NCBI RefSeq assembly: GCF_028595325.1
Contig: NZ_JAQQXR010000006.1
Coordinates: 1 to 64,000 of the forward strand
Direction of reading: 5' to 3'
DNA: 64,000 nucleotides
Source of the DNA: Janthinobacterium fluminis
GTDB lineage: Bacteria; Pseudomonadota; Gammaproteobacteria; Burkholderiales; Burkholderiaceae_D
Below, piece by piece: positions 60,918-64,000 of this stretch. A model generated the notes under the pieces. That model was not told the origin of the DNA, did no database searches, and saw only the letters and a program-made list of their open reading frames with translations. Within the stretch, counting starts at the first letter, position 1; the number at the start of each line of letters is the position of its first letter. The position numbers and the translations under genes are program-made.

Positions 60918-60950
60918 GAAGACTCAACACAACTGACAGGAGTATTAGCC

Positions 60951-61151
60951 ATGTATGAATTACAAGTCGAAGAAATGAGTTGCGGCCATTGCGTCGGCGC
61001 CGTCACGGCGGCCGTGCGCGCGCTGGACCCGCAGGCCCAGGTGGACGTGGACCTGGCCGCCAAGACCGTCAAGGTGGCAACGGCCGTCGAACTGGCGCGC
61101 GTGCGCGGCGCCATCGAAGAAGCCGGCTTCCCGGTGGCCGGCGCGCGCTAG
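60951..61151 (+). CDS. CopZ-like heavy-metal-binding chaperone (HMA domain)
   Basis: A 66-residue HMA-fold protein with the metal-binding CxxC at Cys11-Cys14 (EMSCGHCVGAV). The babbab core (QVDVDLAAKTVKVATA, then RVRGAIEEAGFPV) is complete. It would bind Cu(I) in the cytoplasm and pass it to a copper ATPase. An ACAGGAG site precedes the ATG. A CueR-like promoter drives it. It is encoded alone; no copA lies in the window. His13 inside the CxxC loop is a known variant among such chaperones. Confidence 0.88.
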   Translation: MYELQVEEMSCGHCVGAVTAAVRALDPQAQVDVDLAAKTVKVATAVELARVRGAIEEAGFPVAGAR

Positions 61152-61227
61152 CCGGCCGCCGGGAGCGGGAACCGCCCCGCGCCGCCCCGGTCTAATAGCG
61201 ACGTAGCTAACACCGGGAGCGGCCGCC

Positions 61228-62571
61228 ATGTCCGAGCCATCAATCATCGAAGCGCTTCGCCAAGAAGCCATCCCCCTGGCCGCCGACGACCAGGTCGAAG
61301 CATTGCTGCACCTGATAGGCGACGCCGGCGTCGTGCTGCTGGGCGAGGCCAGCCACGGCACGCGCGAATTCTACCGGCTGCGCGCCGCCATCAGCCGCCA
61401 ACTGATCGTCGAAAAAAGCTTCGACGCGATCGCCGTCGAGGCGGACTGGCCCGACGCCCTGCAAGCCAGCCGCTACGCCCAGCTGGCCAGCAGCGACCGC
61501 ACGGCCGACCAGGCGCTGGGCGGCTTCCAGCGCTTTCCGCAATGGATGTGGCGCAACATTGAAACCATCGAATTCCTCTCCTGGCTGCGCCTGCACAATT
61601 CCCAGGTGGCGGCGCCCGAGTGCCGCATCGGCTGGTACGGCTTGGACCTGTACAGCCTGCGCAAATCGATGCACGCGGTGCTCTGCTACCTCGACCACGC
61701 CGACCCGGACGCGGCGCGCCGCGCGCGCGAGCGCTACAGCTGCTTCGACCACCTGGCCGAAGACCCCCAGCACTACGCGTCGGCGGCCCGCTTCGGCCTG
61801 CGCAAGAACTGCCAGGAGGAAGTGCTGAACCAGCTGCAGGACATCACGGCGCAGGCGGCCGGCCACCTGTCGCAAGAGGATGGCAGCGTGCCCGACACCC
61901 TGTTTTACGCGCTGCAGAACGCCCGCGTCGTCAAAAACGCGGAATTCTATTATCGCGCCATGTTCGAAAGCCGCGACGACTCCTGGAACGTGCGCGACAG
62001 CCACATGGCCGACACCCTGGAGGCGCTGCGCGAGCACCTGAGCCGGCGCAAGGGCAGCCCGGCGAAAATCGCCGTCTGGGCCCACAACTCCCACCTGGGC
62101 GACGCCCGCGCCACGGAAATGGGCGAGCAAGGCCAGCTCAACCTGGGCCAACTGATGCGCCAGCGTTATGGCGGCGACGACACCTTCCTGCTCGGTTTCA
62201 CGACCCACACGGGCACCGTCACGGCGGCCAGCGACTGGGGTGGCCACGCCGAGCTGAAGGAGGTGCAGCCATCGCTGCCGGACAGCGTCGAACGGCTGCT
62301 GCACGACACCGGCCTGCACAGCTTCCTGCTACCGCTGCGCGGCCAAGCCAGCGCCCTGCGCGCGGCCGGCATGCGCTACCTGGAACGGGCCATCGGCGTC
62401 ATCTACCGCCCCGACACGGAACGCATCAGCCACTACTTCCACGCCGATCCGGCGCGCCAGTTCGACGCTCTGATCCACATCGACCGCAGCACCGCGCTGC
62501 GGCCGCTGGAATACTCGCCGCACTGGAAACCACGGGAAGAAGTGCCGGAAACCTACCCCTTCGGCGTCTGA
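61228..62571 (+). CDS. erythromycin esterase family protein
   Basis: A 447-residue enzyme of the Ere superfamily. The catalytic motif GEASHGTREFYRLRA is near residues 38-52, followed by IAVEADWPDA and, later, VWAHNSHLGDAR, all conserved in the family. Few members hydrolyse macrolides; most chromosomal relatives have unknown substrates, so this is not evidence of resistance. A GGGAG site precedes the ATG. It is predicted cytoplasmic, with no signal peptide. The 3' end overlaps the convergent small gene by 19 bases. Confidence 0.88.
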   Translation: MSEPSIIEALRQEAIPLAADDQVEALLHLIGDAGVVLLGEASHGTREFYRLRAAISRQLIVEKSFDAIAVEADWPDALQASRYAQLASSDRTADQALGGFQRFPQWMWRNIETIEFLSWLRLHNSQVAAPECRIGWYGLDLYSLRKSMHAVLCYLDHADPDAARRARERYSCFDHLAEDPQHYASAARFGLRKNCQEEVLNQLQDITAQAAGHLSQEDGSVPDTLFYALQNARVVKNAEFYYRAMFESRDDSWNVRDSHMADTLEALREHLSRRKGSPAKIAVWAHNSHLGDARATEMGEQGQLNLGQLMRQRYGGDDTFLLGFTTHTGTVTAASDWGGHAELKEVQPSLPDSVERLLHDTGLHSFLLPLRGQASALRAAGMRYLERAIGVIYRPDTERISHYFHADPARQFDALIHIDRSTALRPLEYSPHWKPREEVPETYPFGV

Positions 62572-62876
62572 GCGGCGTCGGCCGCCGGCAAGGCGTCGGC
62601 GCGGAAATCGACGTTGCAAGACCAGCAGTGGCGCGCACTCTTCGCCAAGCCCAGGCCGAAGCGGTCGCGCATCAGCTTGGCCTTGCAGTTCGGGCATTTC
62701 GCAATCGAGGCCACATACAGCGAGGAACCGGCGACGCCGGCGAAAGGCAGCATCAGCAGCAGTTGCGAATAGGCACCGTTACGGAAAAACAAACCGCCGA
62801 TATACAAACCGAAAAAACCGAAGCCGATCAGGCGGGCCGTCACTATTTTTTTATGCAACTTTGAAACAATACTCAA
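62553..62876 (-). CDS. small membrane protein with zinc ribbon
   Basis: A 107-residue protein of unrecognised family. A TTG start at 62876 is proposed because an AGGGA site lies 6-7 bases upstream; the longer open frame has improbable composition. Two short hydrophobic helices (LIGFGFFGLYIGGLFF and LLLMLPFAGVAGSSLYVA) are followed by a zinc ribbon with the cysteine pairs CPNC and CWSC. It converges with the esterase gene and overlaps its end by 19 bases. The codon use in the first 30 codons is AT-rich. The role is unknown. Confidence 0.6.
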   Translation of the reverse strand: MSIVSKLHKKIVTARLIGFGFFGLYIGGLFFRNGAYSQLLLMLPFAGVAGSSLYVASIAKCPNCKAKLMRDRFGLGLAKSARHCWSCNVDFRADALPAADAAQTPKG

Positions 62877-63152
62877 TTTATATCCCTGAATGAAAAACCT
62901 TGTGATTACCTGTGCAACGCCGGGAAACGGCGGCCTCCATCCGCGTTGCTGAACGGCAGGCGCGGCGGCGGGGCCGCGGGCCATCCGGATTCCTGGCGAT
63001 GCGATGGCGCATATCATGCACCGCGACAAGCAAATCGGCAATGGCCAGTTGCCACTGATGGCGCTGCGCCCGCGACAAAGGCGGCCGCGCCGCATCCACG
63101 GTTATAATCGACGCCACACTTCCCGTCGCGCAACACTGCCACCCCTCCCCAC

Positions 63153-63914
63153 ATGAGCCCAATTGCCCCGCTCGAACTGCACGTCATCATCCTCATCGCT
63201 GCGGCCGGCTTCATCGCCGGCGTGCAAAACGCGCTGGCCGGGGGCGGCTCCTTCATCACCTTTCCGGCGCTGCTGCTGGCCGGGCTCAACCCGCTGGCGG
63301 CGAACATCACCTCGACGGTGGCGATGTTCCCCAGCCAAACCACATCGGCGCTGGCGGGGCGCAAACTGATCGACGACGTCGGCCCGCTCAGCTTTCGGCA
63401 CATGTTACTCATCAGCGCAGTCGGCGGCATACTGGGCGCGCTCCTGCTACTGAGCACCCCGGCCACCTACTTCGCCAAAATCGTCCCCTGGCTCGTGCTC
63501 TTCGCCACCGGCGTATTCGCCTGGGGCACCTTCCGCCGCAAACCGCTGCACGCGGCCGGCGCCATGTCGCTGCCGCTACTCATCGGCGTACAAAGCTGCA
63601 TCGCCGTCTACGGCGGCTACTTCGGCGGCGGCATCGGCTTCCTCATGCTGGCGGCGCTGACCATCGCCGGCATGCAAGTGCGGGCGGCGACGGCCACCAA
63701 AAACATGCTGGCGACGGCCATGAACGCGGCGGCGACACTCATCTTCGCCTTCTCCGACAAAATCAGCTGGCCGGCCGCGTTCGCGCTGGCGGCGGGCGGC
63801 ATAGGCGGCGGCATCTGCGGCGCCTGGCTCATCCACCGCCTGCCCGAGCGCATCATGCGCGCCTTCGTCGTCCTCATCGGCGCCCTCCTCACCGCCTGGA
63901 TGTTCATCCGCTAA
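63153..63914 (+). CDS. TSUP family permease (TauE/SafE)
   Basis: A 253-residue inner-membrane protein with about eight helices in two similar halves, each with a GGG-type motif (GVQNALAGGGSFITFPALLL in the first, YGGYFGGGIGFLMLAAL in the second). TSUP proteins export or import sulfur-containing or organic anions such as sulfoacetate, sulfite or taurine degradation products. There is no operon partner to define the substrate. The gene starts with ATG at 63153 without a strong ribosome site. Confidence 0.88.
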   Translation: MSPIAPLELHVIILIAAAGFIAGVQNALAGGGSFITFPALLLAGLNPLAANITSTVAMFPSQTTSALAGRKLIDDVGPLSFRHMLLISAVGGILGALLLLSTPATYFAKIVPWLVLFATGVFAWGTFRRKPLHAAGAMSLPLLIGVQSCIAVYGGYFGGGIGFLMLAALTIAGMQVRAATATKNMLATAMNAAATLIFAFSDKISWPAAFALAAGGIGGGICGAWLIHRLPERIMRAFVVLIGALLTAWMFIR

Positions 63915-63922
63915 AACAACAA

Positions 63923-63982
63923 TGGGGTCAGGTCTAGACATGGCGGTTTTTTAAAACCAACATTGGGGTCAGGTCTAGACAT
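63923..63982. repeat. tandem copies of TGGGGTCAGGTCTAGACAT
   Basis: The 19-mer occurs at 63923-63941 and again at 63964-63982, 41 bp apart; similarity continues a few bases further (GGCGGTTT against GACGGTTT). It starts 9 bases after the TSUP stop and reaches almost to the window edge. Such repeats are commonly seen as dispersed intergenic elements near Y1/REP-associated transposase genes; whether such a gene follows cannot be seen. Confidence 0.8.
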
Positions 63983-64000
63983 GACGGTTTGTGCCGGAAA

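Noticed and set aside
61228..62571. Macrolide resistance gene
   Set aside because: The protein is in the erythromycin esterase family, but most chromosomal members have no shown macrolide activity and no resistance context is present.

Overview
The window is GC-rich DNA from a Gram-negative betaproteobacterium. The gene families (OprM/MexB-type pump, YidD-like protein with a Cys-rich tail, Burkholderiales-type porin, TctC-like binding protein, split arn operon) and the codon use suggest the Oxalobacteraceae (Massilia, Duganella or Janthinobacterium type). This placement is inferred, because no rRNA lies in the window.

Bases 1 to about 6655 are a decayed prophage or integrative element next to a tRNA-Pro gene (6671-6747). 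It holds small AT-rich cargo genes, an IS3-family insertion sequence (1966-3205), a broken DnaB-like replication gene, a broken zinc-finger gene, an AlpA-like regulator, and a 130-bp direct repeat (1225-1354 and 4169-4299). Each repeat copy carries a LexA-type box inside a leftward promoter that would drive a short terminator-ended transcript. No integrase is visible.

Bases 6874-14230 are a multidrug efflux operon (periplasmic adaptor, RND pump, outer-membrane channel) followed by two tandem TetR repressors. A palindrome lies on the candidate promoter upstream of the adaptor. Divergent to it is a KaiC-like ATPase plus hybrid histidine kinase pair (14398-17411). Next come an exported protein of unknown function, an LplT-PlsC fusion, a DUF2339/DUF3999 membrane-protein pair and a DUF2145 pair (17421-26771).

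Bases 26965-31009 hold two paralogous small outer-membrane barrels flanking a TonB-dependent receptor controlled by a clear cobalamin riboswitch. Bases 31030-39663 hold an Fbp/Afu-type ABC importer, a TctC-like binding protein and a porin, divergent from a TctD/TctE-like two-component system; together they look like one regulated uptake system. Bases 39930-44621 hold two tandem M9 collagenases with a nearly identical central tract.

Bases 44685-47290 encode homoserine dehydrogenase and an AlaA-type aminotransferase. Bases 47571-54874 encode lipid A aminoarabinose modification (arnT, then arnB, arnC, arnA as two separate genes, arnD). The last 9 kb carry a peroxiredoxin, a PIN-PhoH ATPase, a DUF3422 protein, a YidD-like protein, a bestrophin-like channel, a CopZ-like metal-binding protein behind a MerR-type promoter, an erythromycin-esterase-family protein, a small zinc-ribbon membrane protein and a TSUP permease. 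A 32-bp-arm perfect palindrome (57577-57643) and a short tandem repeat at the right edge (63923-63982) look like small dispersed repeats.
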